Source of the DNA: an uncultured Collinsella sp.
Lineage (GTDB): Bacteria; Actinomycetota; Coriobacteriia; Coriobacteriales; Coriobacteriaceae
DNA length: 41,870 nucleotides
Reading direction: 5' to 3'
Assembly (NCBI GenBank): GCA_902464565.1
Contig: CABQJV010000019.1
Coordinates: 1 to 41,870, forward strand
Shown: one piece after another, positions 31,359 to 38,767 of the stretch
How positions within the stretch are numbered: position 1 is the first letter of the stretch
Layout of the letters: each line of letters starts with the position of its first letter
The notes under the pieces: model-generated
Databases searched by the model: none
What the model was told of the DNA's origin: nothing
Seen by the model: the letters and a program-made list of their open reading frames with translations, nothing else
Program-made: the position numbers and the translations under genes

Positions 31359-32312
31359 CTACTCACCGCGCACACGGCGCGCGATGCGGTCGGAAAGCGA
31401 GGCTTTCTCGGCACGGTTCTTGCCCCAAAACGCGCAAGCCACCATGCCGGGGCCCACGTGCGAGCCGATGGTGGGACCCACGGAGCTGCGAATGATCGTG
31501 ACGTCGGCGCAACCCTCCTCCTTGCGGATGGCAGCTTCGAGCCAGTCACCGTCCTTTTCGGCATCGGCAGTCATAATGGCGACGGGCATGGTGCGGTCGG
31601 GCACGTAGTTCTCGCGGAACGACTTGAGGATGGACTTGAGCGCCTTCTTGCGGCCGCGGTTGACGCCGATCAGCGACAGCGAGCCGGCAAGGTCGTAGGA
31701 GAGCTCGGGCTTGACATCGAGCTTTGCCGTGAGCTGCGCCGCCGCGGGCGGAATGCGGCCACCGGCAGCCAGTGCGTCAAAGCTCTCGAGCGTAAAGTAG
31801 CCGTGGACATAGGTCTTTGCCTCGTTTGCCCAATCGACCAGCTGCTTGGCGGTCAGTCCCGCCGAGCGCTGGCGCACGGCCTCGAGCGCCAAGAGCGCGC
31901 CGGTCGCGCAGGGCAGGGCGTTGTCGACCACGTAGAGCTCAAAGTTGGGATACTCGGCGCGCACGGCATCTGCCGCCTGGCACGCGGAGTTGTAGCTCGA
32001 CGACAGCGCCGAGGTAAAGCACAGATAGACCGTGGGCGTGCCCTCTTTGGCGCACTCGGTAAAGAACTCGATATAGCGACCGAGCGACACAGCCGAGGTG
32101 GACACGCGGGCACCAGCGCGCATGCGGTCGTAGAACTCCTTGGGGCTCATGCTCGACCAGATGTCGTCCGTGCGCTCCTCGCCATCGATAATGAAGGGGA
32201 AACCCAGGATATCGACATCAAGGTTCGCGGCGACCTCGGGGCTAAAGTCGCAGCAGGTATCGACGACGATGCGGCAGCGGTCAGAATGGCCGGTAGATGC
32301 AGCCTTGTCCAT
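31359..32312 (-). CDS. DegV family protein
   Basis: DegV proteins bind fatty acids; some act as FakB, presenting fatty acids to a kinase. The 317-residue sequence has RIVVDTCCDFSPEVAANLDVDILGFPFIIDGEE at the start, the lipid-contacting RVSTSAVS and CFTSALSSSYNSA, and the C-terminal SVGPTIGSHVGPGMVACAFWG, all family hallmarks. The ATG at 32312 has AAGGAG seven bases upstream; an in-frame TTG at 32315 is less likely. It heads the run towards garR. No fatty-acid kinase FakA is visible nearby. Confidence 0.9.
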   Translation of the reverse strand: MDKAASTGHSDRCRIVVDTCCDFSPEVAANLDVDILGFPFIIDGEERTDDIWSSMSPKEFYDRMRAGARVSTSAVSLGRYIEFFTECAKEGTPTVYLCFTSALSSSYNSACQAADAVRAEYPNFELYVVDNALPCATGALLALEAVRQRSAGLTAKQLVDWANEAKTYVHGYFTLESFDALAAGGRIPPAAAQLTAKLDVKPELSYDLAGSLSLIGVNRGRKKALKSILKSFRENYVPDRTMPVAIMTADAEKDGDWLEAAIRKEEGCADVTIIRSSVGPTIGSHVGPGMVACAFWGKNRAEKASLSDRIARRVRGE

Positions 32313-32330
32313 CAAAGCGACTCCTTACGT

Positions 32331-32363
32331 AAAAAAGGCGGCCATCCGCATGGGATGGCCGCC
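32331..32363 (-). terminator. Terminator of the hibernation factor gene
   Basis: On the minus strand GGCGGCCATCC pairs with GGATGGCCGCC around a five-base loop and is followed by six T. Confidence 0.92.
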
Positions 32364-32392
32364 GGCCGTTAACTCATGCAAGTTAACGTATT

Positions 32393-32977
32393 TTACTCGT
32401 CAAGTGTTTCGATACGGGGCTTGATGATGCCATATCCACCATTCTTACGGTGATACACCACATTGATGAGGCCAGTCGTCGCGTTCTCGAACACGTAGAA
32501 GTCGTGGCCCAGCAGATCGGTCTGCACCAGCGCCTGCTCCTCAGTCATCGGGGTGACATCGATGACCTTCTCGCGGACGAGCAGGTCGTCCTCCTCCTCG
32601 GGCAGCAGCAGGTCGGCCAGATCCTCGACGCGCTCGACCGGTGCGACATCCGCCGCGCTGGCACCGCCCTGGCGGTTGTCCACGACCTTGGTCTTGAACT
32701 TGCGCAGCTGGCGGGTGACCTTATCGGCGGAGAGGTCGATGGCGGCGTACATATCTGCACCGTGCTCGGCAACGCGAATCACCGAACCGCGGGCACGAAC
32801 CGTAACCTCGACGATTGCCGGGTTGGGGTTCGAGGGGTTCTTCTCATAGCGAAGTACAACGTCGACCGTCATGGGCTCGATATCGAAAACCTTGAGCGCC
32901 TCGCCGATCTTCTCATCCACATGCGCACGCAGAGCATCGGTTACCGTCGTCTTGCGTCCAGAAACCTTGATATCCAT
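32393..32977 (-). CDS. hpf: Long-form ribosome hibernation promoting factor
   Basis: Long HPF pairs 70S ribosomes into inactive 100S dimers in stationary phase. The 194-residue protein has an N-terminal S30AE/HPF domain (about 1-98, MDIKVSGRKTTVTDALRAHVDEKI, DMYAAIDLSADKVTRQLRKFK), a variable linker and the C-terminal dimerisation domain (VIDVTPMTEEQALVQTDLLGHDFYVFENATTGLINVVYHRKNGGYGIIKP). The start at 32977 is chosen because TTGGAG precedes it and the HPF domain begins there; an in-frame start at 33037 would add 20 unrelated residues. Between it and the next gene (32978-33294) lie a terminator and no recognised gene. Confidence 0.95.
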   Translation of the reverse strand: MDIKVSGRKTTVTDALRAHVDEKIGEALKVFDIEPMTVDVVLRYEKNPSNPNPAIVEVTVRARGSVIRVAEHGADMYAAIDLSADKVTRQLRKFKTKVVDNRQGGASAADVAPVERVEDLADLLLPEEEDDLLVREKVIDVTPMTEEQALVQTDLLGHDFYVFENATTGLINVVYHRKNGGYGIIKPRIETLDE

Positions 32978-33194
32978 ACGTGGCTCCAATCTGCCTCGGG
33001 GACTTACTGTACTGGCTATGTACCCATTGCCGTGCATTTAATCACGCGAATTCCCAAAGACCCGAATAACGATTGCTTGATACCGCATACCGAAGTCTCG
33101 CACTTTTCTGTGGCAAAGTGCGCTATGGGAGGGCGACGGCGACTTTGGTTTTGTACCTAAAAAATGTCTTTGAACTGCTGGTTTTATGGAAACG

Positions 33195-33228
33195 AAAAAG
33201 CCGGGCTCCCCTGTTGGGAAAGCCCGGC
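33195..33228 (-). terminator. Terminator of the solute-binding lipoprotein gene
   Basis: On the minus strand GCCGGGCT pairs with AGCCCGGC and is followed by TTTTTC. A second imperfect hairpin (GGCGTCTC/GAGACGCC) lies at about 33252-33280, between the gene and this site. Confidence 0.82.
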
Positions 33229-33294
33229 AATGCGTGTTGAAACCGTGAAGAGGCGTCTCTCCTAGCGCATAGGAGACGCCACCCCTAGCAATAA

Positions 33295-34287
33295 CTAGCT
33301 ATTGAGCTTGTTAATGTCGTCGTCGGTGATAGTGCCCTCCTGGCTGGACGATTTATCCTCGGAGGTTGTACCCTCGCTGTTCGAATCGGAGGATGCGGAC
33401 TCACTGGATCCGGTGTCGGTCGACTGTACGTCGGCGCCCGAGACCGTCTTGGTGGTGAGGTCATAGGGCATCGTGCCGTACCAGACGGAGTGGACCGCCT
33501 CGAGCGTGCCATCGACCGTGATACCGTCGAGGGCATCGCTCACGGCACGGCATAGCTCATCGTTGGCCGCGAGGCCCGCGACGCCGAGCGTCGAGGGCGT
33601 CTCGAGCGCGCCGACGTAAGAGATCTGGCTCATCAGGCGCGCAAGGTAGCCGCCGGCCGTGGAATCGCAAATCACGTAGTCGATCTCGCCGGACTCGAGC
33701 GCCTCAAAGCACTCGTTGATGTTGGAGAAGGTCTTTTGGTTGGCCGTGATGCTCTGCTTAGCAAGCGCCTCCTGCGAGGCCGAGGACATCTGAACGCCCA
33801 GAGTAGACGTGTTAAGGGTATCGGTGGAAACGCTTAGCGACCCACCATCGCTAGTTTTACCGAACACGGAAGTGGCATCGTACAGGCAGGTGCCGAGCGA
33901 GCTAATGTCCCCGTCCGTGGAGTTAATCTCGCCGATAAAGATATCGGCCTTTTTGTCGCCGAGCGCGGAACCTGCCGAGGACGCATCGACAAAGGCAACC
34001 TTAAGGCCCATGCGGCTTGCGAGGGCGCGGGCAGCGTCGACCGCATACCCCGTGAGCTCGCCGTCGGCGTCCTGCATGGCCTGCGGCGCATCGGAAGTAT
34101 CGAGGGCGACCGTCAGGGTTCCGGGAGTGACCAGGGCGTCGTCCGACACCGCCGGCGTGACGGTCTCGTACTCGATCTGGTCGATCGTGGGAGTCGTGAA
34201 CGTAGACAGCGGGTTGAACGCGCATCCGCTCAGGCCCAAAACGGCGATGACCGCTGCGGTCCCAGCACCTAACCGAGCCGCGTGCAT
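33295..34287 (-). CDS. Orphan ABC-type solute-binding lipoprotein
   Basis: This cell-surface lipoprotein of about 330 residues belongs to family 3 solute-binding proteins (amino-acid type). The signal peptide is MHAARLGAGTAAVIAVLGLSGC, with a lipobox ending at Cys22. Family features are LTVALDTSDAPQAMQDADGELTGYAVDAARALASRMGLKVAFVD near 65-110 and ALESGEIDYVICDSTAGGY near 215. The C-terminal 40 residues are a Ser/Thr/Asp-rich tail. The start at 34287 has GAGGGG seven bases upstream. The frame stays open for 133 codons further up to 34686, but a strong promoter lies just inside that extension. No permease or ATPase gene is adjacent. Confidence 0.8.
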   Translation of the reverse strand: MHAARLGAGTAAVIAVLGLSGCAFNPLSTFTTPTIDQIEYETVTPAVSDDALVTPGTLTVALDTSDAPQAMQDADGELTGYAVDAARALASRMGLKVAFVDASSAGSALGDKKADIFIGEINSTDGDISSLGTCLYDATSVFGKTSDGGSLSVSTDTLNTSTLGVQMSSASQEALAKQSITANQKTFSNINECFEALESGEIDYVICDSTAGGYLARLMSQISYVGALETPSTLGVAGLAANDELCRAVSDALDGITVDGTLEAVHSVWYGTMPYDLTTKTVSGADVQSTDTGSSESASSDSNSEGTTSEDKSSSQEGTITDDDINKLNS

Positions 34288-34637
34288 CAAGCTGCCCCTC
34301 ACCATGTCCACTACCCTGCCTTCTGTGTCGTATACGATCCGTGCGTTGCGCGGAATATCAGGTTGTTCCCACCAGCTGACCTGGTATTTGACCCCACACT
34401 TGCGCACCGGGGTGTTTGCTCGGGAGGCCGCAGCCACCTTCACGACTGGCCCGCTCGCCCGCGAGGCGGTATTGCCCCAAAGAAAGTAGAACGGACGGTG
34501 CGGCTTACATCTAGGACGCGCCATGATCGCGCCGCGCGCACGCGGTCGCTTACGTGGATCCCTTTGACCGCGTCTGTCTTGGACTAGGACGGGCATTTCG
34601 TCCGTCCGCAACCACAGCCTGGTAGGAACGAAGCGCA
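34288..34637 (-). other. Long transcribed leader or N-terminal extension of the lipoprotein gene
   Basis: Between the -10 element and the preferred start are about 345 bases. The frame is open throughout, with in-frame ATGs at 34305, 34524 and 34596, and ends in a protein-like segment (YQVSWWEQPDIPRNARIVYD). A signal peptide cannot work with such an extension in front. So this is either a long structured leader, a separate small reading frame, or a translated upstream peptide. I recognise no riboswitch. Confidence 0.4.
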
Positions 34638-34666
34638 TTATAACTAAGTTCAAGCTAAAGTTTAAG
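34638..34666 (-). promoter_or_regulatory. Strong sigma-70-type promoter
   Basis: On the minus strand TTAAAC (34661-34666) and TATAAT (34638-34643) are separated by exactly 17 bases. Transcription would start at about 34630 and read towards the lipoprotein gene. Confidence 0.75.
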
Positions 34667-34787
34667 GTTAGGGGCGTTATTCGCATCGCGAGTACAGATT
34701 TCGCAGGTCAGGACGGACCGCACGTGCTCTGATTGAGCCCGTCGCTCCCCTATGGAAAGCCCCAACACACCCGTCTTAGGGCGCCGT

Positions 34788-35002
34788 GGCCAAAAAATAG
34801 CAAATATGAGTACTGTTACCAATTTAGTAGCAGGAGTTTTTGGCTCTGCAAGCTGTTTTCACGCTCTATAACGTCAGATTGATGCCAGGATATTCCACAT
34901 TTGTTTAATAACTTTCTAATTTACCCCCTCTTCCAGTCCCAAAATCCCTGATTTTGCTGTTACTGAATTTGTAGCAGTACTCATATTTGCTATATTTTGG
35001 CC
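34788..35002. repeat. 215-bp MITE-like palindromic element
   Basis: 46-base terminal inverted repeats run at 34788-34833 and 34957-35002. The outer 28 bases (GGCCAAAAAATAGCAAATAT and onward to ACTG) match with one mismatch, and the inner 18 with several more. The interior is AT-rich and non-coding, and no target duplication is evident. It sits between the promoter of the lipoprotein gene and the 3' end of the nuclease-like gene. The sharp drop in GC marks it as foreign or mobile. Confidence 0.75.
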
Positions 35003-35037
35003 AGAGCATATATCCAACCCTCTGTTTCAGAGCATTG

Positions 35038-36147
35038 TTAGGCGGGTTTAAGCCCAAAACACGCCCGCAGCGTGTTAAGCAGCGCCTCTTGCTTTTTCCT
35101 GCGGGCATCGACACGATTCCGGTACCGCTTTCGCATACGCTGGTGCATGCGCCATGCGAGCGCCTCCATTGCTTCCATGTCGCAGAGCATCTCGTTATTG
35201 ACCGTCGCGACCTCGATTCCCATAGTAATCAAGCCCGTGTTGCGTTTTTCATCATGGATACGTCCCCTCCGGGAGGAATGGCCCAGCTCACCGTTGTATT
35301 CCAGGTCAAACTGGGCTGCTTCCTGATACGCATCGCAAACTGCATGCGGCATCCCCGAGATTGCCTGCGCACGGTCATCGAACTCGATCTTGTAGTCGGT
35401 CTTAAAGGGACCGCAGGCAAATCCGCCATAGGAAAACGGAAGCGAAAACAGAGCGAGCATGATGCACTCCATGGGCGAGCGCAGATTTTCTGACAGGTAG
35501 GGACACAGGCGCAGCAGCTGTTTGGCCACATTCCCCTTGCATGCCGCGAGGTAATCTACCAGGCAATCGGGTGTCAGCACGGACTCGACCTCAAAGTAAC
35601 CGACATCTGGCGGCTGGTCTTTGTCCTTTGCCAATTTGTTCACGACAGGCGAGGTGTAGGGAGGCAGATACTTCCCGCGGTCACTCAGTGAAATCTTAGA
35701 GCACAGCTCCTGGGCCAGGGCAAATGCCTGGATGCAGCCGACCTCGCGCGCGACGGCTACGCAAAGGGCCTCGGGAGATAGACTGTACACCCCCGGTTCC
35801 ACCTCTAGAATCGAGCCGGCGGGCAACTCGGAGCATACGGACCAGCTCACGCCAAGAATACGGCGGCGCTGCGCTGCAGATCCTACCAGCAAGCACAAAT
35901 CCTCTTGCACCTCGCCGCTTGCGGCCCCAATCCGCACCAAAACGGGAAGATAGATGTCCTCGGTCGAGGGCGACGACGTGCGCAGCACACGGCGCTCTTC
36001 ATCGGGATCAAGGTCCTTCCAGCTTATGTAGCCCATCTGCCGGCGCTCGGCGCGCATCATGCGCAGCGCCGAGGCGCCGGTCAGGATTATGGAAGCCGCT
36101 AGCTGTTCGCCTGTCGGCTCGTTGCGCCGCTCAATCTTTACTGCCAC
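35038..36147 (-). CDS. AbiEi-like / endonuclease-fold protein of unknown function
   Basis: The protein has about 369 residues from GTG 36147 (VAVKIERRNEPTG), which follows AGGGG and the comF stop codon. The middle (ILGVSWSVCSELPAGSILEVEPGVYSLSPEALCVAVAREVGCIQAFALAQELC) resembles AbiEi-type proteins. The C-terminal region (CDAYQEAAQFDLEYNGELGHSSRRGRIHDEKRNTGLITMGIEVATVN) has the D-EY-H-D-R pattern of Vsr/DUF559-like nucleases. It ends with a Lys/Arg-rich helix (MHQRMRKRYRNRVDARRKKQEALL). An ATG at 36186 would overlap comF by 29 bases. A defence or DNA-processing role is inference. Confidence 0.6.
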   Translation of the reverse strand: MAVKIERRNEPTGEQLAASIILTGASALRMMRAERRQMGYISWKDLDPDEERRVLRTSSPSTEDIYLPVLVRIGAASGEVQEDLCLLVGSAAQRRRILGVSWSVCSELPAGSILEVEPGVYSLSPEALCVAVAREVGCIQAFALAQELCSKISLSDRGKYLPPYTSPVVNKLAKDKDQPPDVGYFEVESVLTPDCLVDYLAACKGNVAKQLLRLCPYLSENLRSPMECIMLALFSLPFSYGGFACGPFKTDYKIEFDDRAQAISGMPHAVCDAYQEAAQFDLEYNGELGHSSRRGRIHDEKRNTGLITMGIEVATVNNEMLCDMEAMEALAWRMHQRMRKRYRNRVDARRKKQEALLNTLRACFGLKPA

Positions 36148-36157
36148 AAAACCACCC

Positions 36158-36964
36158 CTACCAAACACGTGCGATAGCAAGGCCATCGACTGCTGCGGCG
36201 CCGGCGCGCTTGAGTTCCGCCGAAGCCGCTGCCATCGTCGCACCCGTGGTGATAACGTCATCGATAAGCAGCAGGCGGCGGCCGTGCACATCCTCAACCG
36301 TCTCGTACATACCTTGGACACGCTCGCGGCGCTCCTCACGACCGAGTTCGCGCTGGTCGCCATGCCCGTACTTGACGAGAGCATCGAACAAGGGAACACC
36401 CGACAGCTCGCAAAATGGGCGCGCAATGGCCTCCATATGATCAAAACCACGCCGCCGAAACGCTGCCGCCGTCGCAGGCACAAACACCACCGCATCCGCA
36501 CCGGACAGCACACCTCCGTAGCGATCGGGCGCTACGACCTGGGCATGCAGGGCGGTGTCGTAGAGCAGCTCCGCCAGATACGGAGCCAGGCGTCGCTCGC
36601 CCGCATCCTTGTACGCTTTAATGATGCGCGGCAGCGGATGCGCATAGACGGCGCACGCCAGGCAGCGGTCGAGCGCCTCTGCCATTGCCGAGGACGTGCC
36701 CTCGACCGAACACTCAGTGCACAGCAAATCCCCAAACGGGGCGCCGCATCGGGTGCAGCTATGACACGGGTCGATGAGCGTGAGCGCAGCCAGACAGTCT
36801 TGGCAAATAAGCGTACCGGCGCGCTCGCAGCCGGCACATCGTGTTGGCGACAATGCCTCGAGCGCCTCGCGTGCCACCCGCTCGGCAAACGGTAGCAATT
36901 CGTCCGCAAACGGTAGGGCACCGGCACCCTGCAGACAGCTCAATATGTTCAGATGGCTCTTCAA
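36158..36964 (-). CDS. comF: ComF-family phosphoribosyltransferase-like protein
   Basis: ComF is needed for DNA uptake in competent Bacillus. The 268-residue protein has an N-terminal zinc ribbon with Cys pairs (CAGC, CQDC, CTRC, CTEC, about 43-85) and a C-terminal PRTase domain with RRRGFDHMEAIARPF and the PRPP-binding loop RRLLLIDDVITTGATMAAASAELKRAGA. The most upstream start is TTG at 36964 with GGAGGG seven bases before it. That Shine-Dalgarno lies in the 3' arm of a 12-base stem. Internal starts before the first Cys are possible. The downstream nuclease-like gene follows directly. Confidence 0.88.
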   Translation of the reverse strand: MKSHLNILSCLQGAGALPFADELLPFAERVAREALEALSPTRCAGCERAGTLICQDCLAALTLIDPCHSCTRCGAPFGDLLCTECSVEGTSSAMAEALDRCLACAVYAHPLPRIIKAYKDAGERRLAPYLAELLYDTALHAQVVAPDRYGGVLSGADAVVFVPATAAAFRRRGFDHMEAIARPFCELSGVPLFDALVKYGHGDQRELGREERRERVQGMYETVEDVHGRRLLLIDDVITTGATMAAASAELKRAGAAAVDGLAIARVW

Positions 36965-36967
36965 GAC

Positions 36968-37003
36968 ACAACCCTCCCTACGTTCGGTCGCAGGGAGGGT
37001 TGT
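36968..37003. other. Hairpin between ricT and comF covering the comF ribosome-binding site
   Basis: ACAACCCTCCCT pairs with AGGGAGGGTTGT over 12 bases. On the minus strand the second arm contains GGAGGG, the comF Shine-Dalgarno. No run of T follows, so control of comF translation is more likely than termination. Confidence 0.6.
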
Positions 37004-37066
37004 TGATTCGGCGCTATGATACCCCGATGCGCTCGGGGCAAGGCGAGCTAAATCCGCTCGCGGGCG

Positions 37067-38767
37067 TTATTCGCCGGCGGGCGGTTGTGGTGCGGACGAA
37101 GACGGGGTCGAACCCTCGCCACCATCCTGGCGCGACTTGCGGGAACGGCGACGGCGACGGCGCTTTTGACCCTGGTCGGCCGTGCCCTCGCCACCGCGAT
37201 CCTCGCGCGGCTCGCGCTCGTCGCGAGCGGCGCCACGCGAAGCCTTGGCAGCCGCTCCCCCGCCATCTCCGGGACGACGGCGCGTGACCTTGACCTCGCC
37301 GTCCGAAACCTGATCGGCCACGGAGGGCACTGAGGGCTTCTGTTGCGCGCCCGAGGAATGGCGACGGCGCGGACGCGGCGCGCGCTCCTCCTCGCCACGT
37401 GATTTGCCGCCCTTGTCGGCAGGCGCGTCGGAGGCCGAGGCGCCCTTGGGAGCGGCACCGGCCTCGCGAGCGGCTGCGGCGCGGAAGGCGTCCTCGCGCT
37501 CCTCGCTCGACAGATGACGACGGCGGCGACGTGTGGGGTTCATGCCACCGCCGCGATTCTGCTGCTGGGGCTGCTGAACCTCGCGCTCGCGAGAAGCGTT
37601 CTTGCCCGCGGGAGCGGCCTCGCCGGCATCGCCCGAACCCGCGCGCTTGCGACGGCGACGGCCATCGGCCGCCCCCTCGGCCTCGGGTGTCTCGGCCTTA
37701 CCGCGGCCCTTTCCGCGGCCACGGCCCTCGCCCTGGCTCTGAGCAGCGCGAGCATCGGAATCGGCATCGCGACGACGGCGCTTGGGCATCGACGTGCCGG
37801 CCAGACGGTCGGCACTCGACAGGCCATCGCCCACATCGACGCCGTTTTCGCGATCGAGCTCCATGAGCGCCAGGCGCATCTCGGGCGACTCGATGCGCTC
37901 GAGCACGTCGCGCGTCACGCAGTCGGGGCGGCAGTTGCAGCCCTGCTCGGCGGCCTTCTTTTTGCAGCCCTCCGAGCACGTCATATCGGCTAGGTTGACC
38001 TTAAAGACTTTGCCGTTCTCCAGGCGCAGCACCAGCTGCTCACGCGGCGTGTCATACTCCTGGATACGCGCCTTGCCAAGCGGCGTATCGATGAGCGTCT
38101 TCTTTTTGGGCGCACGGCTCTTAAAGTCCTTGTAGGCCTCGAACTCGTAGCGCAGGCAGCACATCAGACGACCGCACACGCCGCTGATCTTGGAGGAATT
38201 GAGCGGCAGGTCTTGCTCTTTTGCCATGCGAATCGAGACGGGCTCAAACTGTCCGCCAAAGCGCGTGCAGCAGAGTTCCTGTCCGCACTGGGCATAGCCG
38301 CCCACCAGGCGGGTCTCGTCGCGCACGCCGATCTGGCGCATGTCGACGCGAATGTGCAGCGTCGAGGACAGATCCTTGACGAGCTGGCGAAAATCGACGC
38401 GCTCCTCGGCCGCAAAGTAGAACACGGCCTTCTCGCCGCCAAACAGGTACTCGACGCCCACCGGCTTCATCTCGAGGTCGAGCTCCTTGACCAGGCGGCG
38501 GAAGTCGACCATGGCCTCGTCGCCCTGGATGGCCAGGTCGTCGGCAAGCTGGAGGTCGATGTCGCTCGCCACGCGCAGCACGGGCTTGAGCGGCTGACCG
38601 ATCTCGTCTTGCGGCACCTCAAAGGGATCGGCCGTGACCAGGCCGATCTCGGTTCCGCGCTCGGTGGAGCAAATGGCATAATCGGCCTCGAGGATATCCA
38701 GATCCTGCGGATCGAACCACAGGTCGCGCGAGGCGTAGGTAAACTTAACGGGTACGACTAACGGCAT
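37067..38767 (-). CDS. ricT: RicT/YaaT (PSP1 domain) protein with long Arg-rich tail
   Basis: RicT is part of the Ric complex that in Bacillus guides RNase Y and other RNA processing. The PSP1 core (1-325) is complete: VKFTYASRDLWFD, RVDFRQLVKDLSSTLHIRVDMRQIGVRDETRLVGG, then the Cys motifs GQELCCTRF and GVCGRLMCCLRYE that hold an iron-sulfur cluster in the family. A further C-rich patch lies at 264-283. Residues 327-566 are a low-complexity extension with blocks of RRRR and RRRRRR, Gly, Ala and Asp. Typical YaaT is about 275 residues. The ATG overlaps the holB stop by ten bases. The tail suggests an added RNA-binding role. Confidence 0.88.
   Translation of the reverse strand: MPLVVPVKFTYASRDLWFDPQDLDILEADYAICSTERGTEIGLVTADPFEVPQDEIGQPLKPVLRVASDIDLQLADDLAIQGDEAMVDFRRLVKELDLEMKPVGVEYLFGGEKAVFYFAAEERVDFRQLVKDLSSTLHIRVDMRQIGVRDETRLVGGYAQCGQELCCTRFGGQFEPVSIRMAKEQDLPLNSSKISGVCGRLMCCLRYEFEAYKDFKSRAPKKKTLIDTPLGKARIQEYDTPREQLVLRLENGKVFKVNLADMTCSEGCKKKAAEQGCNCRPDCVTRDVLERIESPEMRLALMELDRENGVDVGDGLSSADRLAGTSMPKRRRRDADSDARAAQSQGEGRGRGKGRGKAETPEAEGAADGRRRRKRAGSGDAGEAAPAGKNASREREVQQPQQQNRGGGMNPTRRRRRHLSSEEREDAFRAAAAREAGAAPKGASASDAPADKGGKSRGEEERAPRPRRRHSSGAQQKPSVPSVADQVSDGEVKVTRRRPGDGGGAAAKASRGAARDEREPREDRGGEGTADQGQKRRRRRRSRKSRQDGGEGSTPSSSAPQPPAGE

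Noticed and set aside
30190..31608. A 472-codon plus-strand frame opposite garR
   Set aside because: It starts in repeated Ala/Val codons that mirror the His/Cys tail of garR and has no domain.
34288..34340. T-box leader
   Set aside because: AGGGTAGTGGAC looks slightly like the T-box AGGGTGG core, but the remaining conserved bases and the specifier hairpin are not recognisable, and the gene is not an aminoacylation or amino-acid synthesis gene.
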